A stretch of DNA of 64,000 bases from Leucobacter luti (GTDB taxonomy: Bacteria; Actinomycetota; Actinomycetes; Actinomycetales; Microbacteriaceae): NCBI RefSeq assembly GCF_004217175.1, contig NZ_SHKI01000006.1, forward strand, positions 1-64,000. Direction: 5' to 3'. Positions 50,314 through 59,206 of the stretch are shown piece after piece. The notes below the pieces were generated by a model. That model did not search any database. It was not told the origin of the DNA and worked only from the letters and a program-made list of their open reading frames with translations. A program made the translations under genes and the position numbers. Every line of letters begins with the position of its first letter. Position 1 is the first letter of the stretch.

Positions 50314-52224
50314 ATGGACACCCTGCGTCGCGCGATGCGCGCCTATCCGTTCGTCGCGGCCACCATCGCTGTTGGCGTGGTGGGACTGCTCCTCCTCGCG
50401 ACCCCGGCCAGCTACGTCGCCCCCTGGCTCGTTGGCGTCTACGCGCTCGGGATCGCTGCCTGGCAAGCCGTGGGGATGGTGCGCCAGCTCCTGCGGGGTC
50501 ACGCGGGGCTCGACATCCTGGCGGTCACCGCGATCGTGGCGGCGGTCCTGGTGGGAGAGCCGTGGGCAGCGCTCGTGGTGGTGCTCATGCTCACGGGCGG
50601 CGAGGCGCTCGAAGACTACGCCGAGAACCGCTCAAAGCGTGAGCTGACCGCGCTCCTCGATCGGGCGCCAAGCCGGGCGACCCGTATCGTCCCCGGCATC
50701 ATCGATGAGGACGGAATGGAGCGCACCGAGACCGTCGACGTACAGGAGATCGGGGTGGGGGACGTCCTCCTCGTACGGCCGGGTGCGCTCGTGCCGGTCG
50801 ACGCGATCCTGCTCGACGACACCGCCTCGTTCGACGAGTCCTCGCTCACCGGGGAGAGCCTCCCGGTCGAGCGCGCGGCGGGCGAGAAGGTCGCGAGCGG
50901 CGTCGTCAACGGGGCCGCAGCGATCCGCATGCGGGCGACCGCGCTCGCGGGCGACAGCCAGTACCAGCAGATCGTGCGACTGGTCGAGGAAGCACAGAGC
51001 AGCAAGGCGAAGACCGTGCGCCTCGCGGATCGCTACGCCGTGCCGTTCACGCTGTTCTCGCTTGCGCTGGCCGGGATCGCCTGGGCGGTGAGTGGCGACG
51101 CGGTGCGCTTCGCCGAGGTACTCGTTGTCGCTACGCCGTGCCCACTGCTGATCGCAGCGCCGGTCGCGTTCCTCGGCGGGATGAGCCGCGCGGCACAGGC
51201 CGGGCTGATCGTGAAGGGCGGTGGCACGCTTGAGCAGCTCGCGCGCGTGCGCTCCGCGGCGTTCGACAAGACGGGCACCCTCACCACGGGCAAGCCCGAA
51301 CCGCGCCGCATCCTGCCCCAGCCCGGCTTCACCGAGGAGGACGTGCTGCAGCTCGCCGCGTCGGCCGAGGTCTACTCGTCGCACGTGCTCGCGAGCGCGG
51401 TCGTTGACTCGGCCAAGGCGCGCGGCGTGGGCCTGCTCGCCGTGACCGACGCCGAGGAGCACGCGACCAACGGCGTTACTGCCCGGCTCGCGGGCGGGGT
51501 CGTTCGCGTGGGCAAGCCCGCCTGGGTGCGGGAGGCCGCGCCAGGCCTCGTGCACGCGGAGCTCGAAGCCGGAGAGCTCGCGATCTACGTCTCCCGCAAC
51601 GACCGCTTCGCCGGCGCCATCGTGATGCGCGACCGGCTCCGCGACGACGCCATCGACACCATCGCCGAGCTGCACGGGCTCGGCGTCTCGCGCATGCTCG
51701 TCGTTACCGGCGACGTCGCCGCCACCGCGAACCCGCTCGCCGCGCAGCTGCGCATCGGCGAGGTGCACGCGGAGTGCACCCCGGCCGACAAGGTGCGCAT
51801 CGTGGCGGAGGTCGAGCCGCGGCCCCTGCTGATGACCGGCGATGGGCTCAACGACGCGCCGGTGCTCGCCGCCGCCGACATCGGCTTCGCGATGGGCGCG
51901 CGCGGTTCCACGGCGGCGAGCGAGTCAGCCGACGTGGTCAACCGCTTCGACCGCATCGGCGGAGTCGCCGACGCGATCCGAATCGGCCGCGACACCGTGC
52001 GGATCGCGGTGCAGAGCATCTGGCTCGGGATCGCGTTCAGCGTGGCCCTCATGCTCATCGCCGCGTTCGGGTTCCTGCCCGCGCTCGTCGGAGCGTGGCT
52101 GCAGGAGGTCGTCGACCTCGTCGCCATCCTCGGGGCGCTTCGCGCGATCCGCGGGCCGCGCACCGCACCCGACCGTGCGGCCCGTGCGGTCGAAGCGACG
52201 GCGGGCGCGGATCAGACCGTGTGA
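50314..52224 (+). CDS. P1B-type metal-transporting ATPase with TPC motif
   Basis: 636-residue heavy-metal P-type ATPase without an N-terminal HMA domain. The phosphorylation site is D318 in AFDKTGTLTTG; the A-domain TGES and the hinge GDGLNDAPVLAAADIGFAMG are intact. The transmembrane metal motif is T274-P275-C276 (ATPCPLLIAAPVAFLGGMSRAA) in place of CPC, so the ion cannot be assigned as copper or zinc by the usual rules. Its 3' end overlaps the converging glycosylase-family gene by 13 bp. Confidence 0.88.
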   Translation: MDTLRRAMRAYPFVAATIAVGVVGLLLLATPASYVAPWLVGVYALGIAAWQAVGMVRQLLRGHAGLDILAVTAIVAAVLVGEPWAALVVVLMLTGGEALEDYAENRSKRELTALLDRAPSRATRIVPGIIDEDGMERTETVDVQEIGVGDVLLVRPGALVPVDAILLDDTASFDESSLTGESLPVERAAGEKVASGVVNGAAAIRMRATALAGDSQYQQIVRLVEEAQSSKAKTVRLADRYAVPFTLFSLALAGIAWAVSGDAVRFAEVLVVATPCPLLIAAPVAFLGGMSRAAQAGLIVKGGGTLEQLARVRSAAFDKTGTLTTGKPEPRRILPQPGFTEEDVLQLAASAEVYSSHVLASAVVDSAKARGVGLLAVTDAEEHATNGVTARLAGGVVRVGKPAWVREAAPGLVHAELEAGELAIYVSRNDRFAGAIVMRDRLRDDAIDTIAELHGLGVSRMLVVTGDVAATANPLAAQLRIGEVHAECTPADKVRIVAEVEPRPLLMTGDGLNDAPVLAAADIGFAMGARGSTAASESADVVNRFDRIGGVADAIRIGRDTVRIAVQSIWLGIAFSVALMLIAAFGFLPALVGAWLQEVVDLVAILGALRAIRGPRTAPDRAARAVEATAGADQTV

Positions 52225-53201
52225 GCTCGGGCGGCCGCGATCGCCGCGAGCACCCGGACGCGGATCGCGTTGCCGCGCTCCGCGAAACCGCGCTGCAGCC
52301 GCGCGTACTCGCGCTTCCCGTCTGGCGTCTCGATCGGCACGGGAGTGAGCGGGGTGCCGTCGGCGCCCACGAACCCCGTCACGTCGTAGGGCGACGCGCG
52401 CATGTCGACCTCGCGGATGTCGCGCGCCAGCACGAACGCGTCGAGCAGCACCTCGCCGGGCACGATCGGGCCGAGCTTCGCCGCCCACTTGTAGACGTCC
52501 ATGCCGGCGTGCAGGCACCCGGCCTGTTCGGTCTCCGGCTGCGTCTCGCGGGTGGGCCGCAGCGTGTTGAGCGGCGCGGCCTCCGGGGTGAAGAAGCGAT
52601 ACGCGTCGAAGTGCGTGCAGCCGATCTGGTGCGACTCGACCACCCGGTCAGTGGCCGCGTGCCCGATCCTGAGCGGCAGGGCCGCGTGCCGCAGCTGCTC
52701 CGGGGTCATGCGGTACACCATCGCCCACTCGTGCAGTCCGAAGCAGCCAAACTTCGGGGTGTGATCGAGCGTGGCTGAGAGCAGCCGCTCCACGTAGTCG
52801 ACCGTCCCGCCGCGCCGCGCGAAGAACCCGGCCACGTCCACGGTCGCATCCGCGCCAGCAGGGCCGGCCGGGCGGTAGTGCCTGAGCTCGCCACGCTCCG
52901 CGGCGGCACCGGCAAGCAGCACGCCGGCCCCCGGGTGCCAGCGGCGCAGCTCGCCGGGCGTCACCGAGTAGTAGGTCCAGAGGAAGTCCTCGATCGGGTG
53001 CCGCTCGTGCCGCAGCTTGCGCTCGCGGTGCGCCGCAGTGAGCGCGTCCGCGCGCTCGCGGTGCGCGGCCTCGCGGGCGGTCCAGTCTTCCCGCGCGAGC
53101 GTGGTGGGTCGGATCGCGCGGGACACCGGGGGCTGACCGGCGGGGGTGGTCTCCCGGGTGTCGGGGCGCTGCGCCGGTGCCGTCGCGGCGGCCCCCATCA
53201 C
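52212..53201 (-). CDS. Actinobacterial '3-methyladenine DNA glycosylase'-annotated family protein
   Basis: About 329 residues, soluble. It shows HPIEDFLWTYYSVTPGELRRWHPGAGVLL, KFGCFGLHEWAMVYRM, and AGCLHAGMDVYKWAAKLGPIVPGELLLD-like blocks that I associate with an actinobacterial family carrying this annotation; no helix-hairpin-helix or AAG-type motif is visible, so the enzymatic name should be treated with caution. The start is GTG 53201 overlapping the S4-gene stop (GTGATG), or ATG 53198. Confidence 0.65.
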   Translation of the reverse strand: MMGAAATAPAQRPDTRETTPAGQPPVSRAIRPTTLAREDWTAREAAHRERADALTAAHRERKLRHERHPIEDFLWTYYSVTPGELRRWHPGAGVLLAGAAAERGELRHYRPAGPAGADATVDVAGFFARRGGTVDYVERLLSATLDHTPKFGCFGLHEWAMVYRMTPEQLRHAALPLRIGHAATDRVVESHQIGCTHFDAYRFFTPEAAPLNTLRPTRETQPETEQAGCLHAGMDVYKWAAKLGPIVPGEVLLDAFVLARDIREVDMRASPYDVTGFVGADGTPLTPVPIETPDGKREYARLQRGFAERGNAIRVRVLAAIAAARAHTV

Positions 53202-53575
53202 TCCGACTCCCGCCCGCGCAGCCGGTCGATGTCGCGGCGATCCCGCTTGGTGGGGCGGCCCGCGCCGGGATCTCGCACCACCGTCGCGGGGCGCTCCACG
53301 CGCGGCGGCGGGGGCGGCGTGAGATCCTCAAAGTGCTTGGCGGCCTCGACCGCGCTGCCGCGCCGCACCGGGAGCCCGGCCACGCGGTAAATGCGCTCGA
53401 AACCGTGGAGGCGCACGCGCACCTCGTCGCCAAGCCGCACCGCCTGGGCGGCCTTCGCGGTCGCACCGTTCACGCGCACGTGCCCGGCACGACAGACTGC
53501 CGTGGCCTGGCTGCGGGTCTTCGCGAGACGCACGCCCCACACCCAGGTGTCTACCCGTACGCTGTCGCCCGCCAT
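53198..53575 (-). CDS. S4-domain RNA-binding protein (Hsp15/RqcP-like)
   Basis: 125 residues. The S4 fold occupies the first ~80: VRVDTWVWGVRLAKTRSQATAVCRAGHVRVNGATAKAAQAVRLGDEVRVRLHG, then a basic proline-rich tail. Homologues bind ribosome-nascent-chain complexes or rRNA after stress. The -10 box TAGCAT (53588-53583) lies 7 nt before the ATG, so it is probably leaderless. Its stop overlaps the start of the next minus-strand gene. Confidence 0.88.
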   Translation of the reverse strand: MAGDSVRVDTWVWGVRLAKTRSQATAVCRAGHVRVNGATAKAAQAVRLGDEVRVRLHGFERIYRVAGLPVRRGSAVEAAKHFEDLTPPPPPRVERPATVVRDPGAGRPTKRDRRDIDRLRGRESE

Positions 53576-53582
53576 AGACTCG

Positions 53583-53588
53583 ATGCTA
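53583..53588 (-). promoter_or_regulatory. -10 box TAGCAT for the S4-domain gene
   Basis: TAGCAT on the minus strand ends 7 nt before the start codon; no Shine-Dalgarno is visible. Confidence 0.5.
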
Positions 53589-53763
53589 CCGAGAGTCGGT
53601 GAGTCTCGCCCGGGAACGGGCGCCGAGCAGGGTGGCCTGCGGCTCGCCGCAGCCAGTCGGCCCGCCCGATCCGCCCGATCCGACCACCAAAGCCCACACG
53701 GGCCCACCCACGAGCACCGCCCGCAGCGCCACCGTCGCGCGCCCAACGCACCGGGAGAGACAG

Positions 53764-54390
53764 ATGGAGTACGAGACGATCAGGTCCGCCGTGGATGCGG
53801 AGACCGAGATCTCGCGGTCGCGCTTCCTCACCAGGCTCGAGCGGGTCACCACCGAGGAGGAAGCGCGCGCGGTGATCGCGCGCGTCCGCTCGGAGCACCC
53901 GCGCGCACGGCACCACTGCTCGGCGTTCGTGCTCGGATCCGACGGCCGGATTCAGCGCTCAAACGACGACGGCGAGCCGAGCGGCACCGCGGGCGCGCCC
54001 ATGCTCGACGCGCTCACCTCGGCCGGCCTGCACGACGTCGTCGCGGTGGTGACCCGCTACTTCGGCGGCGTGCTGCTCGGCGCCGGGGGGCTTACGCGCG
54101 CCTACCGGTCCTCGGTCGCCGACGCCGTGCACCGCGCCGAGCGGGTGCGGCGCGCGATCCGGCAAGAGGTCACCGTGCACTGCAGCTACGACGTCGCCGC
54201 GCAGATCGAGTCCGAGGCCCGCCGTCGCGGCTACAGCATCGGCCAGGCGCAGTACAGCGATCGCGTTGCCCAGCGCTTCGCGGTGTCGCGGGGCGAGATC
54301 GCCCCGTTCACCGAGCTCGTGGCCGAGCTCAGCGCCGGCGCGGCCGAGTTCGAGCAGGGCGCCGCCGAGTACGTCGACCTGGCCGGGTAA
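53764..54390 (+). CDS. YigZ/IMPACT-family protein
   Basis: 208 residues. The N-terminal UPF0029/IMPACT domain is clear: RSRFLTRLERVTTEEEARAVIARVRSEHPRARHHCSAFVLG...RSNDDGEPSGTAGAPMLDALTSAGLHDVVAVVTRYFGGVLLGAGGLTRAYRSS, followed by the DUF1949 C-terminal domain. Bacterial YigZ proteins are thought to bind nucleic acids or translation factors; function unsettled. GGGAGAG precedes the ATG. Confidence 0.92.
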   Translation: MEYETIRSAVDAETEISRSRFLTRLERVTTEEEARAVIARVRSEHPRARHHCSAFVLGSDGRIQRSNDDGEPSGTAGAPMLDALTSAGLHDVVAVVTRYFGGVLLGAGGLTRAYRSSVADAVHRAERVRRAIRQEVTVHCSYDVAAQIESEARRRGYSIGQAQYSDRVAQRFAVSRGEIAPFTELVAELSAGAAEFEQGAAEYVDLAG

Positions 54391-54515
54391 GCCCGCACCC
54401 CGCGTGGGCCGCCGCCCGCGCCGGAGCACGAGCCCGCGCCGGAGCGCGAGAGCGCGCACGCGCACGCGACGGGCGTGCCGCGTATCCCGCGCCCGCCGCT
54501 GTCAGGGGGTCACGG

Positions 54516-54521
54516 TACGCT
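54516..54521 (+). promoter_or_regulatory. -10 box TACGCT for holB
   Basis: TACGCT ends 6 nt before GTG 54528; leaderless layout, no Shine-Dalgarno. Confidence 0.5.
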
Positions 54522-54527
54522 TCTTGA

Positions 54528-55682
54528 GTGGACTACTGGGCAGAGATCGTCGGACAGGCGGACGCGGTCCGCACCCTGCACCGTGCCGCCGAGCCCGGGG
54601 TGGTCGCGGCGCACGCCTGGCTCATCACGGGACCGCCCGGATCTGGCCGATCAAACCTCGCTTTCCGCTTCGCCGCGGCGCTCATCGCCCGCACCCCCGA
54701 GCAGCGCGAGGCAGTCTTCGAGCAGGTTCGCGCGAGGACTCACCCGGACATCGGGGTGCTCACCACGCAGAAGCTCCTCATCGACATCAGGGCGGCGCGC
54801 GAGATCGTCACCACCGCGCACTACGCGCCGGCGGAGGGCCGCTACCGCGTCATCGTGATTGAAGACGCGGATCGCATGCCCGAGCGCACCTCGAACGTGC
54901 TGCTGAAGGCGCTCGAGGAGCCGCCGGAGCGCACGATCTGGATCCTGTGCGCGCCGAGCGAGGCAGACCTTCTCCCCACGATCAGATCGCGCGCCCGGTC
55001 CCTGCGGCTGGTCACCCCGCGCCCCGAAGACATCGCGCAGCTCCTGCACGAGCGCGACGGGATCGACGCCGCGGCCGCGGAGCGGGCGGCTCGCCTCGCG
55101 CAGAGCCACATCGGCATGGCGCGCAGGCTCGCCACCGACGAGGGGGCCATGCAGCGCCGCGACCGCAGCATCGACCTCGCACTGAGCATCGCGACGCTCG
55201 GCGACGCGATGCGGGTCGCCACGGCCCTCGTGAAGGTGGCCGAGGCGGACGCCTCGGCGCTCACGGAGGAGCGCGACCAGCGCGAGCGCGACGACGCGAT
55301 GCGCAGCCTCGGCCTCGCGCCGGGAGCCGCGATCCCGCCCCAGATGCGTGCACAGATGCGGACGCTCGAGGAAGATCAGAAGCGGCGCGCCACGCGCAGC
55401 CTCCGCGACGGCATCGACCGGATCCTCACCGATCTGCTCTCCGTGTACCGGGACATCCTGCTGCACGCGCTCACCGCCGAGTCCGGCGGTGGCATCGAGC
55501 TCATCAACCGCGAAGAGCACGCGCGGATCGCGGATCTCGCCGAGCGGTGGGGCCCCACGCGCGCCCTCGCGGTGGTCTCGGCCGTTGAGGCCGCCCGTGT
55601 GCGCCTCACGCGGGGGATCACGCCGGGACTGGTGCTCGAGGCGCTGTTCGCGGGAATTATCGCGGTGGAGGAGCCAGCATGA
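54528..55682 (+). CDS. holB: DNA polymerase III subunit delta'
   Basis: 384 residues. Clamp-loader subunit of the replicative polymerase. AAA+ features: WAEIVGQADAVRTL, P-loop-like ITGPPGSGRSNLAFRFAAAL, GRYRVIVIEDADRMPERTSNVLLKALEEPPERTIWILCAPSEADLLPTIRSRARSLRL (sensor 1 and SRC-type arginine region). The C-terminal domain is helical. GTG start chosen from the -10 position and the conserved N-terminus. Overlaps the next gene by ATGA. Confidence 0.93.
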   Translation: MDYWAEIVGQADAVRTLHRAAEPGVVAAHAWLITGPPGSGRSNLAFRFAAALIARTPEQREAVFEQVRARTHPDIGVLTTQKLLIDIRAAREIVTTAHYAPAEGRYRVIVIEDADRMPERTSNVLLKALEEPPERTIWILCAPSEADLLPTIRSRARSLRLVTPRPEDIAQLLHERDGIDAAAAERAARLAQSHIGMARRLATDEGAMQRRDRSIDLALSIATLGDAMRVATALVKVAEADASALTEERDQRERDDAMRSLGLAPGAAIPPQMRAQMRTLEEDQKRRATRSLRDGIDRILTDLLSVYRDILLHALTAESGGGIELINREEHARIADLAERWGPTRALAVVSAVEAARVRLTRGITPGLVLEALFAGIIAVEEPA

Positions 55683-57262
55683 TCGACCAGGTGCACCACC
55701 CCCGCCCACCCGTGCGCCCGGTGGCGGCGTGGCGGTGCGGCACACGCGCAGGGCGCGCGCTCGCAGCTGTTGCCGGCGCGGTGATCGCTGCGGTCGCACT
55801 CAGCGGCTGCGCGGCCGCTGGCAGCGATCCCGCACCCCTGCCGCCCGCCCCGAGCGGCACCGTCGAGAGCTTTGGCGCGCAGGAGCCGGTCTGGGAAGCC
55901 TGCGACAACGCGATGCAGTGCGCCGAAGTGCACGCTCCGCTCGACTGGGACGCCCCCGAGGGCGACACCATCACGCTCCGACTGGTCAAGCACCCGGCGA
56001 CGGGCGACGAGCGGCTGGGCACCCTGTTCGTGAACCCGGGCGGTCCCGGAGCGTCCGGGGCCGACTACGTCAGCGACAACTTCGACTACGCCGTCGCTCC
56101 CGAGCTGCAGGCGGCCTACGACGTCATCGGCTGGGACCCGCGCGGCGTGGGCGGATCGAGCGCGGTGAGCTGCCTCGACACCGCCGGAATGGACGAGTAC
56201 CTCTTCGGGGAGAGCCCGGCGGCGGGTCTTGAACGCGGCAGCGACGCCTGGATCGACGCGGCGCTCGCCGAGGAGACCGAATTCGGTGCGGCGTGCGCCG
56301 ACGCGACCGGGCCCCTCCTCGCGCACGTCAGCACTGACGCGACCGTCCGCGATCTCGACATGCTGCGCGAGATCGTGGGCGACCCGAAGCTGAACTACCT
56401 CGGGTTCTCCTATGGCACCTACATCGGGGCACGCTACGCGGACGCCTACCCAGAACAGGTGGGCCGCCTCGTCCTCGACGGCGCCATGGACCCCACCACC
56501 AGCATGAGCGATGTGGTGCGCGAGCAGACCCTCGGCTTCGAGCAGGCGCTGCGCGCCTACACGACCGATTGTCTCCAGCGCCGCGGCTGTCCGCTCACCG
56601 GCAGCGTGGACGACGCGATGGGCCAGATCAGCGCGCTCCTCGACCGGGTCGACGCGTCGCCGCTCACTGGCTCGGACGGCCGCACCGTGGGGGTCAACGT
56701 CGCCCTCACCGCCATCATTACCCCGCTGTACTCGGAGAGCATGTGGGGCTATCTCGACGACCTCTTCACCAGCCTCGCCACCGACGATCCGAGCGTGGCG
56801 CTGTCGCTCGCCGACTTCTACTACGATCGCGTCGACGGGGCGTACCTCTCGAACTCGACCGAGGCATTCTCGGCGATCAACTGTCTGGATTACCCGATCA
56901 CCCGAGACCGCGATCAGCTGCGGGCCGACGCGGCCGAGCTTGCCGAGATTGCCCCCACGATCGGTCGGTTCCAGGGCTACGGCGACATCAGCTGCGCGGC
57001 GTGGCCCGTCCCGGGGCCCGAGGAGCGCGCCGCGGTCACCGGATCCGGCGCCGACCCGATCCTCGTGGTGGGCACCACCGGGGATCCGGCCACCCCGTAC
57101 CCGTGGGCGGTGTCCCTCGCCGAGCAGCTCGAGAGCGGGGTGCTGGTCACCTACGTGGGGGAGGGCCACACCGCCACGACCACGAGCGACTGCGTAGCCG
57201 ACGTGGTGGTCGACTACTTGCTCACCGGCGCCGTGCCGGGTAGCGACCCGCGCTGTAGCTAG
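55679..57262 (+). CDS. Secreted alpha/beta hydrolase lipoprotein (tripeptidyl aminopeptidase-like)
   Basis: 527 residues. The signal peptide ends in lipobox LSGC (C44). The alpha/beta-hydrolase fold shows FVNPGGPGASGADYV (oxyanion), nucleophile S244 in GFSYGTYIG, aspartate in VVGTTGDPATPY, and histidine in GEGHTATT; the TAP-like C-terminal domain is typical of SlpD/E and Streptomyces tripeptidyl aminopeptidases. It likely trims peptides outside the membrane. Its start overlaps the holB stop. Confidence 0.9.
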   Translation: MIDQVHHPRPPVRPVAAWRCGTRAGRALAAVAGAVIAAVALSGCAAAGSDPAPLPPAPSGTVESFGAQEPVWEACDNAMQCAEVHAPLDWDAPEGDTITLRLVKHPATGDERLGTLFVNPGGPGASGADYVSDNFDYAVAPELQAAYDVIGWDPRGVGGSSAVSCLDTAGMDEYLFGESPAAGLERGSDAWIDAALAEETEFGAACADATGPLLAHVSTDATVRDLDMLREIVGDPKLNYLGFSYGTYIGARYADAYPEQVGRLVLDGAMDPTTSMSDVVREQTLGFEQALRAYTTDCLQRRGCPLTGSVDDAMGQISALLDRVDASPLTGSDGRTVGVNVALTAIITPLYSESMWGYLDDLFTSLATDDPSVALSLADFYYDRVDGAYLSNSTEAFSAINCLDYPITRDRDQLRADAAELAEIAPTIGRFQGYGDISCAAWPVPGPEERAAVTGSGADPILVVGTTGDPATPYPWAVSLAEQLESGVLVTYVGEGHTATTTSDCVADVVVDYLLTGAVPGSDPRCS

Positions 57263-57385
57263 CGCTGTCGCGAGTGCTGTGGTGAGTGCTGTCGCGCCGC
57301 ACGCGCCCGGCGCTCGTCAACGTGCTTGAGGCGCCCCGATCGTGCTAGAGTAGTTGCTTGTGCGCGAGAGCAATTTCGCGCACAG

Positions 57386-57461
57386 GCCGCCTTAGCTCAG
57401 TTGGTAGAGCGATTCACTCGTAATGAATAGGTCGTCAGTTCGATTCTGACAGGTGGCTCCA
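57386..57461 (+). tRNA. tRNA-Thr (CGT anticodon)
   Basis: 76 nt including an encoded CCA. The acceptor stem GCCGCCT pairs with AGGTGGC (one G-U); the D-arm is GCTCAGTTGGTAGAGC; the anticodon stem ATTCA/TGAAT holds loop CTCGTAA, anticodon CGT; the T-arm contains TTCGATT. A small hairpin (TGCGCGA/TCGCGCA) lies just upstream at about 57361-57383. No integrase or duplicated 3' end was found. Confidence 0.96.
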
Positions 57462-57520
57462 ATTCTGACGGACCGGTCGCCCACTGAGGCGCGCTATTCG
57501 CTGCGCTGGGAATCGGCGCA

Positions 57521-57526
57521 TAGGGT
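57521..57526 (+). promoter_or_regulatory. -10 box TAGGGT for the membrane-protein gene
   Basis: TAGGGT ends 6 nt before ATG 57533. The 6-nt gap GGGAGC could also be a Shine-Dalgarno, so leaderless status is less certain here. Confidence 0.4.
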
Positions 57527-57532
57527 GGGAGC

Positions 57533-58114
57533 ATGACCAACGTTCTCGCGCGCGAAATGCCGAGCCGCTACGCCCGCGCGAACCCGCGCACGCCGGAGCG
57601 GCCGATGGACTTCACGGTGGCCGAGTTCCTGCGCGGGCTTGGGATCACCTTCGTCGCGTTCAACGTCGTCCTGCTCGCGTTTCTGTTCGTCGTCAGCGTG
57701 ATCGGGCAGCTCGCCGCTGGGCTGCCGCCGCTTGACGGGGCGCAGTACCTGCTGATCGTGCCGCTGTACGCGGCGCCGGTCTCGGCGCTCGCGTGCGTCA
57801 CCTATGGCGGGCTCGCCGCGTTCGGGCTGGGGAAGCTCCTGCGGCGCGAACCGCGGCGCTGGGTGCACCGCGCCGCGTTCATCGCGCTCGCGGTGGTGGT
57901 GAGCTACCTCACCTCCGTCGTGCTGCAGATGAGCACGTACGGCTCCTTCGATGGAAACGCGTGGGCCGAGCCGCAGCACCTCCTGTACGCGGTCCCCACC
58001 GCGGCCGCCGTGTGGCTGGGGTGGGAGTTTGCGAGTTCGCGGGCGCTCCGCACTGACGCCCGCGCCGCACGGTTCGCCGACACCGGCGCCGCGCGGAGCC
58101 ACGACGCGCCGTAG
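57533..58114 (+). CDS. Hypothetical membrane protein
   Basis: 193 residues, not recognised. Four hydrophobic segments (about 37-60, 72-97, 111-132 and 145-162) are seen after a basic N-terminal tail; the C-terminus is polar and Ala/Arg-rich. An acyltransferase gene starts 9 nt after its stop with its own apparent -10 box inside the end of this gene. Confidence 0.65.
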   Translation: MTNVLAREMPSRYARANPRTPERPMDFTVAEFLRGLGITFVAFNVVLLAFLFVVSVIGQLAAGLPPLDGAQYLLIVPLYAAPVSALACVTYGGLAAFGLGKLLRREPRRWVHRAAFIALAVVVSYLTSVVLQMSTYGSFDGNAWAEPQHLLYAVPTAAAVWLGWEFASSRALRTDARAARFADTGAARSHDAP

Positions 58115-58117
58115 GCT
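58112..58117 (+). promoter_or_regulatory. -10 box TAGGCT for the acyltransferase gene
   Basis: TAGGCT overlaps the stop codon of the preceding gene and ends 6 nt before GTG 58124. Confidence 0.5.
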
Positions 58118-58123
58118 ACAGAG

Positions 58124-59206
58124 GTGAGCTCCACTACCAAACCCCGGGTCGCGCTCTGGGACAATGCCAGATTTGTGCTGATCGTACTCGTGGTGATCGG
58201 CCACCTCATTTCGACCGTGCGCACCGACTCCGCACTCGGGTTCGGCCTCTACGCATACATCTACCTGTTCCACATGCCGGCGATGATCCTGCTCTCCGGG
58301 ATGTTCTCCCGGGCAGAGACCTCGCCGAAGGCGGTGCGGTCAACACTCCAGCTGCTCGTCACCTGGGGCCTCTGGGAACTTATCTGGGCCGGGATCCGGG
58401 GGGTCGTCGAGGGGCGGGTGCCCGGAAACTCGTTCCTCGTCTCGCCGGCCTGGACGCTCTGGTTCCTGGTGTCCCTCGCCACCATGCGGATTCTCCTGCC
58501 CTACATTGCGCAGCTCCGGCACCCGCTCCTGGTCTCGATCATCGTCGCGCTGGGGGCGGGGATCCTCCCGGCGATCGGCACCGACTTTTCCGCCTCGCGC
58601 ACGCTCGCGTTCCTTCCGTTCTTCGTCGCGGGCTGGTTGGCGCGGCAGCGCGGTTGGCTGGCGGGAGACTGGTTCACCCGGCCGCGCGGGGCAACCCGCG
58701 CCGCAGCCTGGGGGCTGCTGGGAGCGCTGGCGATTGTGCTGGCGCTCCTGCCGCAGCTGCGTGAGGTCTGGCGGATCGACCGGTGGCTCACCTGGCGCGA
58801 CGATTACTTCTGGCTGTTCTCGCACGCCCCGATCGGCGACTGGCAGCCGGAGGCGTGGGGCGCTGTGGTCGCCGGCGGCGTCGCCGTGACCGCGGTGCTG
58901 CTCGCCGTGGCCGGAGCGATGACGCTCGCCCTGCTCATCATCGTGCCGCGCGGCCACAGCGCGGTGACCGTCTGGGGCACGCGCACGCTGTTCGTCTACC
59001 TGCTGCACGGGCCTGTTGTGTACCTGCTGCGCGAGGGCGGGGTGATCGCCTGGTTTGGCAGCCTCGGACCCGTCGGGCTGCTGCTCCTGATCGGGGGCGG
59101 GGTGGGGCTCGCGATCCTGCTGTCGCAGCGCTGGGTCGCGCGCGCGACCGGGCCGATCATCGAGCCCGGCTTCGACTGGGCGCTGCAGCGCGAGAAGACC
59201 CCCTAG
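58124..59206 (+). CDS. Acyltransferase-3-family membrane protein
   Basis: 360 residues with about ten hydrophobic segments. The opening RVALWDNARFVLIVLVVIGHLIS and YIYLFHMPAMILLSGMFSR contain the conserved H (VIGH) and FHMP histidine of the acyltransferase_3/YcfT-like (fucose O-acetylase-related) family. Members O-acetylate sugars or membrane carbohydrate; the acceptor is unknown. Followed by 790 bp of gene-free repeats. Confidence 0.85.
   Translation: MSSTTKPRVALWDNARFVLIVLVVIGHLISTVRTDSALGFGLYAYIYLFHMPAMILLSGMFSRAETSPKAVRSTLQLLVTWGLWELIWAGIRGVVEGRVPGNSFLVSPAWTLWFLVSLATMRILLPYIAQLRHPLLVSIIVALGAGILPAIGTDFSASRTLAFLPFFVAGWLARQRGWLAGDWFTRPRGATRAAAWGLLGALAIVLALLPQLREVWRIDRWLTWRDDYFWLFSHAPIGDWQPEAWGAVVAGGVAVTAVLLAVAGAMTLALLIIVPRGHSAVTVWGTRTLFVYLLHGPVVYLLREGGVIAWFGSLGPVGLLLLIGGGVGLAILLSQRWVARATGPIIEPGFDWALQREKTP

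Noticed and set aside
57386-57461. tRNA-linked integration site
   Set aside because: No repeated tRNA 3' end and no integrase gene in the flanking sequence.
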